From: Homalodisca vitripennis | Taxonomy: Eukaryota > Arthropoda > Insecta > Hemiptera > Cicadellidae | Direction of reading: 5' to 3' | DNA length: 64,000 bases | NCBI RefSeq assembly: GCF_021130785.1 | Contig: NW_025776250.1 | Coordinates: 1 to 64,000 of the forward strand | Part shown: positions 48,361 through 61,149 of the stretch, piece by piece | Layout: each line of letters opens with the position of its first letter | How positions within the stretch are numbered: the first letter of the stretch is position 1 | Translations under genes and position numbers: made by a program | Notes under the pieces: generated by a model | Seen by the model: the letters and a program-made list of their open reading frames with translations, nothing else | Databases searched by the model: none | What the model was told of the DNA's origin: nothing

Positions 48361-50454
48361 CGCTCAGACAATTTGTGCATGGCAAATAGTTAATAGTTGA
48401 GGTTCACTAAAATTTAAATTTAGAAACAATTAATGAACAGAGAGTTTTATTTGTCAAAAGAGGAATACCGCATGACTTATTAATATTTTGCGCTTTATAC
48501 ACAGTGTTTTTTTAGAGGAAGAGACGAGTTTCAAATCCTAATTTCGCGTCCATAATAAAGATATTTTAAATTTTGCTTATTTACTCTTTAGGTTACAGTT
48601 TAGACTACGTTTGTCTAGTAAAGAGCCAGAATCTAATATTCACACAAATGCAATCAATCACAAACATTGCATGCAAGGCACAGTTATACATATTGATGAG
48701 CGCAACACAATCAATTAGCTATCTAATTAGCCTGACAACGTTTGTGAATATCAAAATGTAGTAGCAGAGGTGACGTTGCCTTGTCTTGACTACGTAATTT
48801 ATCTAAGTGAAGTGACCTGTTTTATTTTGTGTATTGTTTTACAGAATACACTTCTAAATATATTTTTATTCCAAATATATTCCATTTTTAACTGATAGAG
48901 ATAAAAATGTATAACGAATTTTAATGACGTCTACTTCTACTGAAATAACCAAAATATATATAATCAAACGCTGAAAAATTTCAGTTCTGTTGTTATACCT
49001 AACACTTATTCTAATCACAGAAGCACTCTTCATTATATGCTTTGAAATCCTTTCATGTTTCAAATTTCATGACATTGTTAAGGATTACTTTTAGCATAGT
49101 AAAACACTCTATAAACTCTATTGTACAAACCTTCTAATATTTCATTCATACCATTCCTGATTCCTATTCATTAAAAGCTGTGTGACTGTCTATCACTTTC
49201 AGTTTTAATGATATTCTTTGTGTACCAGCAATTAATATTTGAGGTTATGGTATTTATAACATATACTACACTATATAATACTTAGTTCTGGTATTATATA
49301 ATTTAATGATTATGGTTTATGCTTGTACATGTCATTAAAAAAGAAATATTTTGATTTGTGAGATTACTGTAAATATTGATAGTGTAATGAATTATCTCTG
49401 TTCTTTCTAAAGAACTTTAATTTATGCAGGTATTTATATATGTATATTAAAATTCTAAAATTGAGAATCCAATTCATCGTTTTATAATTTTATTTTGACG
49501 CAGTACATTTATTTAATATTTATAACTTTTAAGCGTTAGCAAAGTCTGTTAATCGTGGGACTGAAAAATGCCGTTTCTGTAAGTTTGTTTATATCTCTCG
49601 GTCCGCACGATCTCGAACACTAACTGACTAATGACTTGTAATTAATTGTGCTTGAAACTTTATTTATATTTTATAAATACTAAGCGCGATTATAATGACT
49701 GCCATTACATGGGATTTGGTTGAGCGTTAGAGAATATACTTTTACATAGGTCTCGTGGATAACTACAATCTCTACTACAATACTGCATATTTATACACTT
49801 TATAACTTTGTAATCAAGCTGAGTAGAACGATACGAGATTTTAACACGGGACGTATTGACAGGTGTAAATAATTCATAGAGTACAAAGAAAAAACTATAT
49901 ATTCAAATTACACGTCAAAAGTCGTTACTAGATGAGATTTCAAAACACGCTGTAGAAACTTTCCTACCTCACCGAAACATTCATTATTTGAATTCTAATG
50001 GGGACATAATTTAATAAAATCAAAATGAGATCTATATTAAAATTGGTGTTTAAAACTCTTGTTAATAAAACTTCATTTAATTTCAATTTGCAATAAGATG
50101 TCTATTTTATAAATACAATTAATTCGGAATATTATACTAAATTAGCATGCTATTTATTCACTTCATTTAATAACAGGTATAAATTCCTAAATATTCCAAA
50201 ATAAAGCAGTTCCAAATTTATTTTTCAATGCAACAGTTCGTAAATAAACACAGTCGTTGCCAGATTATTACTGGTGAGTTAATTACTCATATTTGATTGC
50301 CGTTATCACACATTCTGTGTCGCCAAATATTCATTGTCAGTTTACCTGTTATAAAATCATATATGCGTTTATACAAGAAGTGAATGCAACTGTTACTTGT
50401 GGTTTTGCTTACAGTAACCTCTCACTGATTCATGAGCATGATTCAAACAGCTAT
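48361..50454. other. AT-rich DNA, no recognised feature
   Basis: Chance frames only (48,573-48,761; 49,063-48,866). The frame 50,293-50,523 overlaps the start of block B1 and is not conserved. Confidence 0.4.
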
Positions 50455-52885
50455 ATTTTCCAATTCATTTATATAATGAGTTTTTCATTCATTTGGTGCA
50501 CAATAACAGAAACAATTGAATAAATTGTGTTCAAACGTAACAATGGATATTGTTTCGCAGTTAGTAATTATGTAAAAGTTGAAATTCTATTCATCAAGTT
50601 TGTTCCGAAATTAATTTAAATCTACATGACTTAAATAACAGCAGAGGCCAACTTTTATTATTCTCACTGTTGTAATACTAACACGTAGCATTGCACATAA
50701 AACCTGTATAGTGTTTTATTGTATGTGCATAGAATATATTTTATGTAGTGGCTCATTTCCATTTATACTAATGGCTCACTTTCTTTTCTAATTATGATTA
50801 TTATTTTCTTTCACTATTCAAACCCTAATACTATTACGCATCGTTAATTGACATTATAATTCTAATTTAAATTGTGAACTGAAAATAAGTTTATATGAAT
50901 AAAAAAAAATTAAGTATATAGTTGTGTTACTTTTTTAAATCATTGCGATAAAATACTCTTTACTTAAGTTCCCCACAACTGTTTTCAAAAGATATCTGAA
51001 AGTGAAATTATCTGTAATTGCGTCACAAATAGCGAGAAGCATATAAGTAAAACTTAAATTTGTCATATTAATTATATAAACCCGCAAATCTACACCCTAT
51101 ACTGTCTTCCTGCTCCTGTATTCTCCCACATTTTTTTTTTCAACATGGAATATATTAACATCGAAATATTCTTTACCATCTCTAAGTCACCTAGTAAAGG
51201 AAACAGGATTTTTTCCGGACATTTGCCATCGTTAAGTGAAACAAGAAAACAGTAACACTACGTTTCTGTTTACGAAGTAAGAAAGGTCTTACTTCTTTCA
51301 CCTAGTAAGACTGTGTTTGGAACTTATTCCTGCAGCCTATTCCGTCTTACCGCTTAATTTAGTGTTTCAAAGATCTGTTATGAGATCACCTTGAATTTTC
51401 TATAGTATCCCTGAGTTATGTCACGACTATTTAAAGAAATTTCAATCTCTACACACACCATTTTCTACCATGCAACAATAAGATAACATATATTTTCATT
51501 AGGTAGTTTTCTTTAGTATGTTTGTCGCGAAAAATCGATGTAATATCAATTTACTTAGTTCCAATATACTCCTCTCCAGCCGGATTCAATACAATACTTT
51601 TGTAGTATATTCACTGTTGGAAAGAGCGCAGCCAAAACAAACGCGAAGGTAAACACATACCTTCATACCTTCGATTTTTGCATTGTACCTATTCATTTTA
51701 CATACAATTGAAAATTGATACGTGATATTTGATGTCAGTGTGTGGAGCACCCCCTCAAGAGTTACTGTCATCCCTCGGTATCCTGTAGTAATTTATTGTA
51801 ATAAAATATTCTTGAATTTTTCTTAAAAACACATACGTACCGACTAAGAAAGGGTTTTAGTTTAATTTTAACTGGGATCCTTACTTATTTTGGCGTTGAA
51901 AATATATATTTGTGGCGTATGCCTCTTTTATTTTTAATACAAAACAAATAATATATAGATCTTTGCTAATAAAAAAATCAATATCATCTATTTATATTTA
52001 TTTATCTAATTTTTAGTGTTTTTATATACAGGCTGTATCATCTACTAGTTCTGAAAAAATATCTATCAATTTATGTCTATAAGAGTATCATTTTCACGTA
52101 TTTATTAAGTGATTTTTGTGGATTACACCAAATACTTACCACATTTCATTTTATAAGCTAGTGGACGTTTGCAGAACAATTGTAGCAAGAAATTTTAAAA
52201 TTCATCTCACATATATAATAATGTGAAGCCAATCTTCAATGAATTAGATACAGTTGTTTCGTGCATTCTTGTTACATTGTCTGACGGTGACCATAGTGAG
52301 TGTTAAGTATTCATTCAATCCAGGCTGAAATGTCTGATTTTATCAACAGTAACTTAAAGACAAGCATTAAAAGTTAAGTATTCAATAAACGCACAAGGGA
52401 AGTAATTTGATTGATTCACTATCAGATCGTCTTGGTACACGGGGAGAACTGCATTATCCGAATTCGTTAGTTCCGCATCTCTGTAAGTCGAAATAGAAAA
52501 TTAAACCAAGCTCAGTTTTATATAAGATAGGCGTACGCTATACCAAGTGTAGCGTTACAGGCTTCGCTAAGGTTGCATGGAACATTTTCAATCCATAGCG
52601 ACAAGTGTTACCATGTCTCATGGTTGTACTCGACCTGTTTGTGAATTTATTTATTCGGGTGTTTTCTCGTGGCCACCATAGTTACTCATAAGACCGGGAT
52701 AAATACATTTGATAACGTTTTGCCAAATCCCATGGAGTGACATGTACCATTATCGATATCAATTTCACCTATAAAGCTTCATAAAAAATCTCTTAAGTTT
52801 ATAACTGAGTTCATTTCTGAATCAAGTACAAATAAAATGTTCCCCTCTGGTTATTGGCTTCAGTAATGCTCAGCCAATCAACAAT
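50455..52885 (+). repeat. Paralogous block B1 (matches 0.79-1.99 kb)
   Basis: Counterpart of block A1: sub-blocks at 50,459-50,640, 52,176-52,620 and 52,650-52,880 keep order and orientation. The 1.5 kb between the first two has no counterpart and includes a reversed copy of a Penelope-like tail word at 51,185-51,245. Confidence 0.65.
51185..51245 (-). repeat. Fragment of Penelope-like tail family
   Basis: On the minus strand it reads cgatggcaaatgtccgg then aaaaaatcctgtttcc, shared with 58,596-58,640 and, more diverged, with 55,790-55,850. Confidence 0.65.
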
Positions 52886-54245
52886 AGTCGCTAAAAAATG
52901 TAAGGTACCACAGTTTTGTAAATCTTATTAAAAATACTTTGGAATTTGTCAGCTATAATTTGAAAACTAAAAATAATATTGCTCTGTTTGCGGTGGAATA
53001 ACTAGGTTTGTATATTAACCTTTAAATTGAATCGTTAAGTGAAAAACTCTATTGTTGGAATTACCCCGCTTGACCAAGTTTCCAATGTTATAAAACTAAA
53101 GACAAATATTATATACTGTGTTACTTAATGTGAATAGATAAGGCCAATTCTATCCATTCTGTTTACATTCACGTGACGTCATTACAGTCAAGTTACTGAT
53201 AGAAATGAGTTTGTTTGGTCAAATATTTATTTTTATAGTAAATATATTTTTCAATTCAATTTTTAAAACAGAACTATAATAGAATACTTTTATTCCTTGC
53301 TTATTCATAATCAAATATATTCAAATTTAAATACAACTTTTAAATTCAGTTCAACACTAAAATGTGTTCCTATTGAACCGTTGTGGTTGTGCGTGTTTTA
53401 AAGCGGCAAACGAAGTAAAAAGCTACTATAAATATATGACAGGAAAATATTAAATACAGTAATAGATATTAAGTAAACTCTAACGATTATAAAAAGGAGT
53501 AAACATTATATATTTATTACATAAAAATGATATTATTATAAGATTAAAATGGATTACCTCTGAACTAAGGATTCACTATAATAGCGCTATATATGCAATA
53601 ATGAGAAGAAATCGTTTTACCGAACAAAAATTCTACCACAATATTAGCATCTATCTCTGGAAAGCTTAATGTTCAATAAAACAACCGGCAACATTAATAA
53701 ATTTTGCTAGTATACGTCATAACCAAATAGCTAATACTCGTATTAAGCTTATTAGTTAATTGAGAATAACTATTTGGGCAACATGTGAGGTCCGTCAATA
53801 AACTTTCTAAGCTAAAAATATGCTCTCATATTATTAACATGGTAACTCCAAATGTATGTGGACACACGTCCAGAATTTGAAGTCCGAAATAACTACATTT
53901 ACAGCGAAAGAACTTTCTATGGATATTAAATATGTATATAAAATAATAAACTAGATAATTAAAATCGCCATAATAAGTCAGTTCTTCTAACTATATTATT
54001 AGAAATATAGAATATATATATTATTATATAGAAAATACTATATCTTCTAACTATATAGATATATGCGTTCCACAGTTTAGAAAGTTTGAAATATCAATAT
54101 ACGAGTACGAGAAAATCTTGATAAGAACGCGTTGAGGAAAATCTAATTCCTACAATATAGTAATAAAATAAATTATGCTACATAATTTTCATGTGTGGAT
54201 AAAGCCACAAGAATTTTCGAAATTTAACCGTTTTATGCCAGGCAA
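52886..54245. other. AT-rich DNA, no recognised feature
   Basis: A duplicated ttctaactatat word near 53,985-54,055 in an AT-repeat context is the only local structure seen. Confidence 0.4.
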
Positions 54246-54249
54246 ACAA

Positions 54250-54505
54250 ACGACTGACCTCGTTAGGAGAAGGTTAATGTTGAACTCTCCAGTGTACACT
54301 GACAAATTACAATAATATTTAAGGTACAGCAATAAGAGTGAGTTGAGAATATCAAGTAGCGAGTTGTAACAACCAGAGTTGCTGGTGAATCCTTGTTGAT
54401 TACGCTAATGGGATTTAATCAACGGCACTGCAAATACATCAACAGTGGTATGGGTTTAGATTGGTGTGGTTGTGTACTTACTGTTTGGTAACCATTCCCT
54501 TATGA
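54250..54505 (-). repeat. Inverted partner of the 5.34-5.59 kb repeat
   Basis: Reverse complement of 5,340-5,585 at roughly 80-85% by eye, containing cctccagtgtacactgac-type and gagttgctggtgaatcc words. Confidence 0.8.
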
Positions 54506-54834
54506 TAATTTATTTTGGCGATCCCAGAATTGGAAAATAGTAATGGCGAATATAGGAATATAGATATAGATATTTTAAGTGTTTTTTAATAAATATATAA
54601 ATTGACAAAATAAACAATAGTTTTTTTTTTACTTTTTTAAGAAAAATCTAATTTTTAATACATAAGTATACAAACTACGTCGCACAACCGCAGAAGCATT
54701 ATTATCAGAACAAAAATACAAATTGAACAGGTTTCATGGGTCATAAATGTACATATTTATTATCAACCGTCAAGTACATTCTTAACAGTTATTCAAGACC
54801 AGTCAATAATATTTTTAACCAGTCAATGAGGATG

Positions 54835-55085
54835 AATGCTTCTGGCCTCTGGAAGATTTTATTAGGTCTGAGAGAAATTCCCGGAAGATAAAACTTTAGC
54901 CTCTGTAAGGTTTGTTTAACTCTCAAAGGTACCTTTCGTCCTAAAGATGATAAATTTCGGCCCCCAAAAGATTTGATTAGGTCTCAAATATTGCTTCTGT
55001 CCTTTTTTAACGTTCCGGAGGATAAAAGGTTCCGGTTTCTTGAAATTTTTATCCTCAGAGGTTTTAGCTTCTGAGAGGTCCTGAC
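54835..55085. repeat. Degenerate minisatellite-like stretch
   Basis: Words of the type ggcctctggaagatt, agcctctgtaaggtt and ggcccccaaaagatt, with aggtct and cgg-ag-gataaa between them, recur at irregular 55-75 bp spacing. This suggests an eroded tandem array. Confidence 0.5.
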
Positions 55086-55734
55086 TTTGAAGTGCCTGGG
55101 ATCCGGATGATTCTAATATATAATTTCACCTACGGTCTACTATATCTTTTGTTACAGAATTCTTTAAAATAAAATCCTCTCCAAAAATTGGTTTGACTAT
55201 CGTACTCATAATCCAAATTTCTACAATAGTCTTCACATTAATAATGATATTTCTCGTGTTTTCTTTGTGTTTTTGTATCCTTCCTCTTAAATGATCTTTG
55301 TCCTCACTTTTGTATTCCCTATTACAATTACATTTACTCTGTAAACACAGATTTGGAATTATTTTTTCCATTTCTTTTTGTTTTTTACGAGACTTTGTCT
55401 AAGAGTATTGTGTGTTTTAAACCCAGATCTAATGTTGTACCTTCTATTCTAATTTTCTCCGATAATTCCCAAAACCCTTTTTGCCGCCATTTTGTTTCTG
55501 CCACGACTATTGCTACTTTCTATTGGCCTTTGGTCAGGCTTAAGTTGTTGGTTCGCGAGTGCAGTCGTACTGTGGCATATGTTGTATTTTTCTTTTATTA
55601 AGAGCATATTTTACAGTTAGTGAGGTTGACATACAACATGGTGTTTGTGATTCCTGACTTATGCGTGTCACACCGCTCTGATATGATTTGTTTACTTTAA
55701 ACAACAGTATGGTTATGTGTTAGGTTAGTTTTTT
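55086..55734. other. Anonymous DNA, possible Penelope-like 5' side
   Basis: Frames 55,126-55,371 (minus) and 55,353-55,601 (plus) show no recognised domain. A moderately G+C-rich patch at 55,480-55,680 leads into the tail motif at 55,735. Confidence 0.35.
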
Positions 55735-55875
55735 CACTTGAGAATGAGATCAGATTGCAAATCTCGAAACTTATGATTTTTTTATCACTGAATGATAAAT
55801 GTCCAGAAAAAATGTTGTCTCCTTCAAAATGATTCCATTCGCCAAAACGTAATCGAAGCGTCTCATAAATGTAGT
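55735..55875 (+). repeat. Penelope-like 3' tail with hairpin-GAAAC motif
   Basis: A hairpin with stem gagat (55,746-55,750) and atctc (55,761-55,765) is followed directly by gaaac. Downstream, the words tttttatcactgaatgat, aaatgtccagaaaaaa and gattccat resemble 58,570-58,680. The assignment to Penelope-like elements rests on this motif style, not on protein. Confidence 0.45.
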
Positions 55876-56144
55876 TACTACATAGCTAAAAGTAACAAAG
55901 CCATGAAAGCGAAAAAAGTTTATTTGTAATTGCATTACAGATACCTCAGATGTATGTTACGTGATAAACATATACAAAAAAATAGAACATTTCCATACCA
56001 AATATTACAATATCAAGGTAAATAAGGATATGTCTGATGTTATTAAATCTTCAACCGTCAGCATTTCCCTGGTTTTCTATGTTAGTTGATAAGCATACTG
56101 AAGTTTAATTTTCTTGTTACCACTATTGGTACTTATAATCCAAT

Positions 56145-56294
56145 GTTACTTAATTCATATGGATCATCATGGTTTCTTGTATAGAAAAGAAGCTTCATAT
56201 ATGAGTTCAAGAGTACAAGTCATTACGTTTTTAGATTCTTGCGCCGATCCAGACAAGAGACAGACAAACAGAAATCAAACGGTTTTCCCGAAAC
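56145..56294 (+). repeat. Family P fragment
   Basis: Contains atggatcatcatgg, agaagcttcat and a gacaagagacagacaaacagaaat segment in family order. Confidence 0.55.
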
Positions 56295-57040
56295 TAGTGT
56301 GCCTTTGTGTACCTTAACCTTTATAATATTGTGTTCTGCTCCATTGTGTAAACGTAGTCGACTCTGCTTCAAAATCATGTTTAAACCACGATAGTAAATA
56401 TTCCGTTCCAAGATAAGTCACAGTGAATGTCCCTTGAGCAACGTATCGAAAGTTATGTAAACTGCGATGTGACCAACCACTCACTAAACTTGTTTACCTC
56501 AAAGGAAATAATAATATTTTATACGGTAGAATGCTTAGTGGTAATACTGCTTGGTTGGGGAATACATTTCAGGGAACGACCGTCAAACCTGCGACTGTCA
56601 GCTTATTTGTCAGCGAACTCTATCGGTCTTGTGGAAGCCTAAAGCACCTGATTGTTCGTTTGTTACAAGCAATGGAATAATGCAATGATACAAAAGACAT
56701 GATGTTTATATAATAAATGCTTATACAGGTCTATTAACGAAGGTGTTTTAAAAATATTAAACCGATTGTATTTTAAATAGATTTACATATGCATGAAGTA
56801 ACATAAATTTTACTGTGAGATTTCATATTGGATTTAATGTTTAAACACATTATTATAATCAAAAGTTTACTCTAAATTTTGTTCCAATCAGATAAAATTA
56901 GATTTTTAAAATCAGTGATAATGAATTGGAGTGTTAGTTAAACCCATTACTGAAAGGGTAGGACATTTTTCCTTTCTCTCCCGCAATCTACATGCAGGAT
57001 ATTTCAAGATCCAACTGACCTATAAGTTTTAAATGTTTTA
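56295..57040 (+). repeat. Paralogous block B2 (matches 11.02-11.64 kb)
   Basis: Counterpart of block A2, strongest at 56,440-56,650. It continues weakly to tgacctataag near 57,020, after which the left copy carries the TIR element. The frame 56,427-56,642 is not conserved as protein. Confidence 0.8.
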
Positions 57041-57110
57041 TGAAGCTTCATTGATATAGAACCAAAATCAAATTCGATAATGGTACATGTCACTCTATGA
57101 GATCTGGACG
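57041..57110 (-). repeat. Family P fragment, reversed
   Basis: On the minus strand reads a gagtgacatgtaccattatcg segment followed by tatatcaatgaagcttcat. Confidence 0.7.
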
Positions 57111-58569
57111 TCTGTTAGCATATATCTTTTCACTAGTGTTATGTTGAGATAAAAAAATCATAGAATAAACCAAATTTTAAATAGATTTGAACCACATTGA
57201 ATGGCATTTTAACTGTGAAATAGTAATGCACGTAGTATATGTGACTCCTTCCGTATGTTTCCGTGCCTTCTGTAATGTATATAAAAAATATTTTCTCTGC
57301 AGACTTTAATTTTGTTTAAACTTCATTTTACATAGACAAGAATATTTCGATGAATGTCTATCTATGAGGTTAGACTACGCATCATTGAAGATTATCAGTC
57401 TGTCAGTTATATTCTGTCTCCATGAGGACTTTGTTCCCCTAAACGTCTGTCTGTCCGCAGCATATCGCCAGAATGAAATGTGTTTTATCCTTGAGTGAAG
57501 CGAGTTCCCCGACACGTGGAGTAGCGTACTCCTATTATGTTTTACGCAACACGTAAGATTTTTATTCTAGATATCCTGCTGACAAATGTTTTAAATACAA
57601 AACTATAGATAGTATTTTTAATGAAAGAGAATTGATACGCCGATAACTATCTACATATCTATGCTTAAACCAGAGCAAGGCCCTGAAAAAGTTATTAAAT
57701 CTGGTTAACACAATACTTAATGTTTTAATAGCAGCTTAAGATACTTAATCATGTTAAACTTTTCAAACAATAATTTACATCTAACTATAAATTATATATA
57801 CAGGATTTAACTTAAATAAACCGACAAATTTCAAGAGGATGTTCCTGAGGTCAAAACAAACCAAAAGGTTCATATAAATGTACGTCATACAATGCACCGA
57901 TTTCCATCTATCCGTCTGTTTGTTTTTTAAATTAAATTTTTTCTAAGAAACCATTAAAGGTAGAAAGTTAAGATTTTCAACGCATGCTAATCTAATAAAG
58001 ATCGTAAATTTTTTTAATCTAAAATATTTAGTCAACAAAATTCAAAACTGGTTAAAATCTTTGATAAAGAATTTCTTAAAACTACTTCATGTATAAAAAT
58101 GTACTAGAATCAAAAGCTATTATAAATTTTATTCCAATACCAACGGTAGCTCATTTATTGAAATCGCTCTAGAGATAAAAATTTGTAACACCTTTTTAAA
58201 CATAGTAACATATTATATTTGCAAGTTTCTCAGGTTTCAGAAAATGAAAGTATTTTTCGTGTTTCAAAATTTGATGAAAGTATTTAGGCAGTATAAAAAT
58301 AAAGTTAATTTGAGTTGAAAAAACCTTAAACACAATAATTATTATTAAATTATATTTCTAAATATTATTTATATGTACTTAATCTATACCAATTTGATGA
58401 AATTGTTTGCTTATTCTGGTATATCACTGGAATAATTCTGTTTGTAGTTAGTAGAAAAATAACTGATACAAATATAATGGAACATTATGCTTTACTTCAC
58501 GCTTATTGGCGAGTAAGAATGTAAGTTTCCTTAGAGCAATATGTAATTTTTGTTGAAAAACCTGTTTTC
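57111..58569. other. AT-rich DNA, minor repeat words
   Basis: Around 57,430-57,510 gtctgtctgtccgcagcatatc looks like a family P or related tail. No gene recognised. Confidence 0.4.
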
Positions 58570-58680
58570 AAAATGTTAAATTCAGTTATGTCAAATAAAA
58601 CGATGGCAAATTTCCGGAAAAATCCTGTTTCCTTCATAATTCTTCCATCGTCAAAAATAATCTTCAAACAAAGGACTTGT
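58570..58680 (+). repeat. Penelope-like tail fragment
   Basis: Reads gatggcaaatttccgg, aaatcctgtttccttca and ttccatcgtcaaaaataatc, shared with 51,185-51,245 (reversed) and 55,790-55,870. Confidence 0.55.
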
Positions 58681-59242
58681 GATTTCTTTAATAGTTGTGG
58701 AACATTTAGGAATAACCAATTATGTAAAATCAGGAAACAGTTAAAACAGTAATTTCCCTGACATGGGGGTCATACATAAGAGTAATTTTGTGAATGAGTC
58801 TGTAGAAATTATTGCTCTATATGGTCTGTTTGTGAAACAGTTTATATTTTAAGTACAAAGATCCGCGATCCCGTTTACTTTTCCTTCAATGTGATAAGTT
58901 AGGGGGTCTACTTACGTTCTGCTCGAAACTCGAGTAGTCTTATTAGAGAGCTGTGTAATCTCTGAAAGGGCATGAGCTGTACAGGGGAGTATTTACCAGA
59001 AGATGTGTTTGCTTAACTCCAATATATGAATATGAATTTTACATTCGTCGCAGTTATTGACTATGTTATTACTTAACAAACAAAAAATCTTTCTAAGTAA
59101 TTGTAATTAAAGATTGGACCTAGCATACTTTTTAAAGAAATGATCAATTACTTAAAATTATTTCGTTGTTAATATAATATTAGTGATTAATAGAAACAAT
59201 ATACATATACATTCTTGAAGCTCTTGTCTTATTGGAAATTAT
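58681..59242. other. AT-rich spacer
   Basis: No feature recognised. Confidence 0.4.
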
Positions 59243-59648
59243 CTATTAATTTAAACAAACTCTCCAATAATATAAAGTTTTTTTATTTTTGTGAGGCCTT
59301 TCGTACTCAATTTTAGATATAAAAATAAAGTTTTTTTTGTAATAAAATAAAAATAATCTAGTAAACAACGAACCTGGGCCTTTTCAAAATTCACCGTTAC
59401 TTTATTTTAATTAAATAAATATAAACTTTATTTTTATATATACATATAACATACTGTGCTGTCATAGAATATTACCTTTTTGTATTTTTAATGACATATG
59501 TTTTTATTTAGTACAAAATTGTTTATGTTACGATTGTATTTATTACTTTTATTCAGTTGTGTGAGTCCGAAGATGTACTCATTGAGTACGAAAGGCCTCG
59601 CAAAAAATAAAACACTTTATATTATTGGAGAGTTTGTTTAAATTAATA
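59243..59648. repeat. Inverted repeat of Penelope-like tails
   Basis: The right arm (about 59,566-59,648, plus) reads tccgaagatgtactc, attgagtacgaaaggcc, a short A-rich stretch, then tatattattggagagtttg. The left arm (59,312 down to 59,243, minus) carries the same sequence from attgagtacgaaag onward, so it is truncated inside the hairpin loop. Spacing between arms is about 255 bp. Confidence 0.85.
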
Positions 59649-59794
59649 TACATATGTTCCATTACATTTTATTTGACGATCTATTGTAGTTAATAAAATA
59701 TCTGTAAATAAGGGTAAATTTGGTGAAATAAAACGATATTTGACGATTTAGGTGCTTACTAACTTACAGTAGATTGTGAAAAATTTATTCTTCT

Positions 59795-60150
59795 TTGAGA
59801 CTAAGAACATTAATACTATTATACACATAATATTAATATTAAATGTTGCAAAAAGAAGATAAAATATTTAATAAACGTGGTAAACAGAAAATAACTGTTT
59901 ACTACTAGTAGTTTTGCTTCAAACAATTTTGATTTAATGTGTGTTCATGTATTCTGGTTTAATTACAAATACAATGCAGAGCCTAATAGTTATAATTAGG
60001 TAATTACTTTAAACACATATTGGTATGTACAACACTGGGTCTAAAGTTGTGTAAAGTGATTTTAGGTCAACCAGTCCCTAACCTTAAATTAACTGCAATC
60101 GTTAATTTAACGAGTTATTTGAATCTGCAATTACCGCCTCTTTCAGAAAG
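59795..60150 (+). repeat. Paralogous block B3 (matches 19.2-19.6 kb)
   Basis: Counterpart of block A3; see the shared words listed there. Confidence 0.8.
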
Positions 60151-60367
60151 GTTTTAATTAAAGAGGTAGTAATCACGTTTTATTTATTGGGCGATTTCTT
60201 TGTTAATTTTCATTTACTTAACAATTAAAATCGATACTACAAAACTTTATACTATTACTTGAAACAAGAATTTAATTTAATTGTACTAAAAGAAGTCGCT
60301 CGTGTGGTTCAAAATAAAATTTTAATACATTTAAAAAGCTATATTACAAAATTATTCTTAGTAATAT

Positions 60368-60368
60368 G

Positions 60369-60452
<84 letters not shown>
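60368..60452. repeat. (TA)n microsatellite
   Basis: TA run of about 85 bp with two interrupting G bases. The frame 60,259-60,477 reads through it and is not a gene. Confidence 0.97.
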
Positions 60453-60456
<4 letters not shown>

Positions 60457-61149
60457 ATAATTATATTTTTATTATAAAATAATAATTGATGTTGCTTACC
60501 TTAAGTTGAAAAATACATGATATAACGCGTTGTTATTGACCAGTAAAATAATATGAGATATACTGTTTTATGTTATTAAAATAATAAATTAATATACTTT
60601 TTTTATTATTGATGATGTTAACATTTTGTTTAACAAGAAGAGAGATTTTCCAAGCCACAGAATCTGGAATAAAGGACATACACGATGTGTCTTAAATATG
60701 TCATCTAAATTATTCACTACCAATAGATCTTGAGGACTACAAACAATTTGCTAATTCATTTCCGGGATTATGTGGCATGAAACACCCCCCCCCTCTTCTA
60801 CCAACAGCCCTCAAACCTCTAAACCCACACCTCTTCTAGGTTTTTCAACATGATTACCTGCATGCTCCGTACACACATTTAAGGAGAATGTTCACGTAAT
60901 TATAGGTTATTTGTGTAGTTCTCACATAAATAAAATAAGTTTTAAACATTTAGTGATCATTTTCCAACAGTACCAAATGTAAAAGAACTTTTATTTATAG
61001 CAGAGGGATCCATGTCAAAAATGGACCGAAAATTTATTTAAAACCATTTGATATAAGTAAATAAGTAGGTTGGCGTTAAATAAAACATTTCATAAGTAAT
61101 CATAATCTAAACTTTTGCCATTTATTAATTTTATTTCTAACTAACGTCT
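60453..61149. other. AT-rich DNA with poly-C tract
   Basis: A run of C at about 60,784-60,793 may correspond to the poly-C at 19,586 in the paralogous left region; otherwise featureless. Confidence 0.35.

Noticed and set aside
60259..60477. Frame of Ile-Tyr repeats
   Set aside because: Translation of a (TA)n microsatellite.
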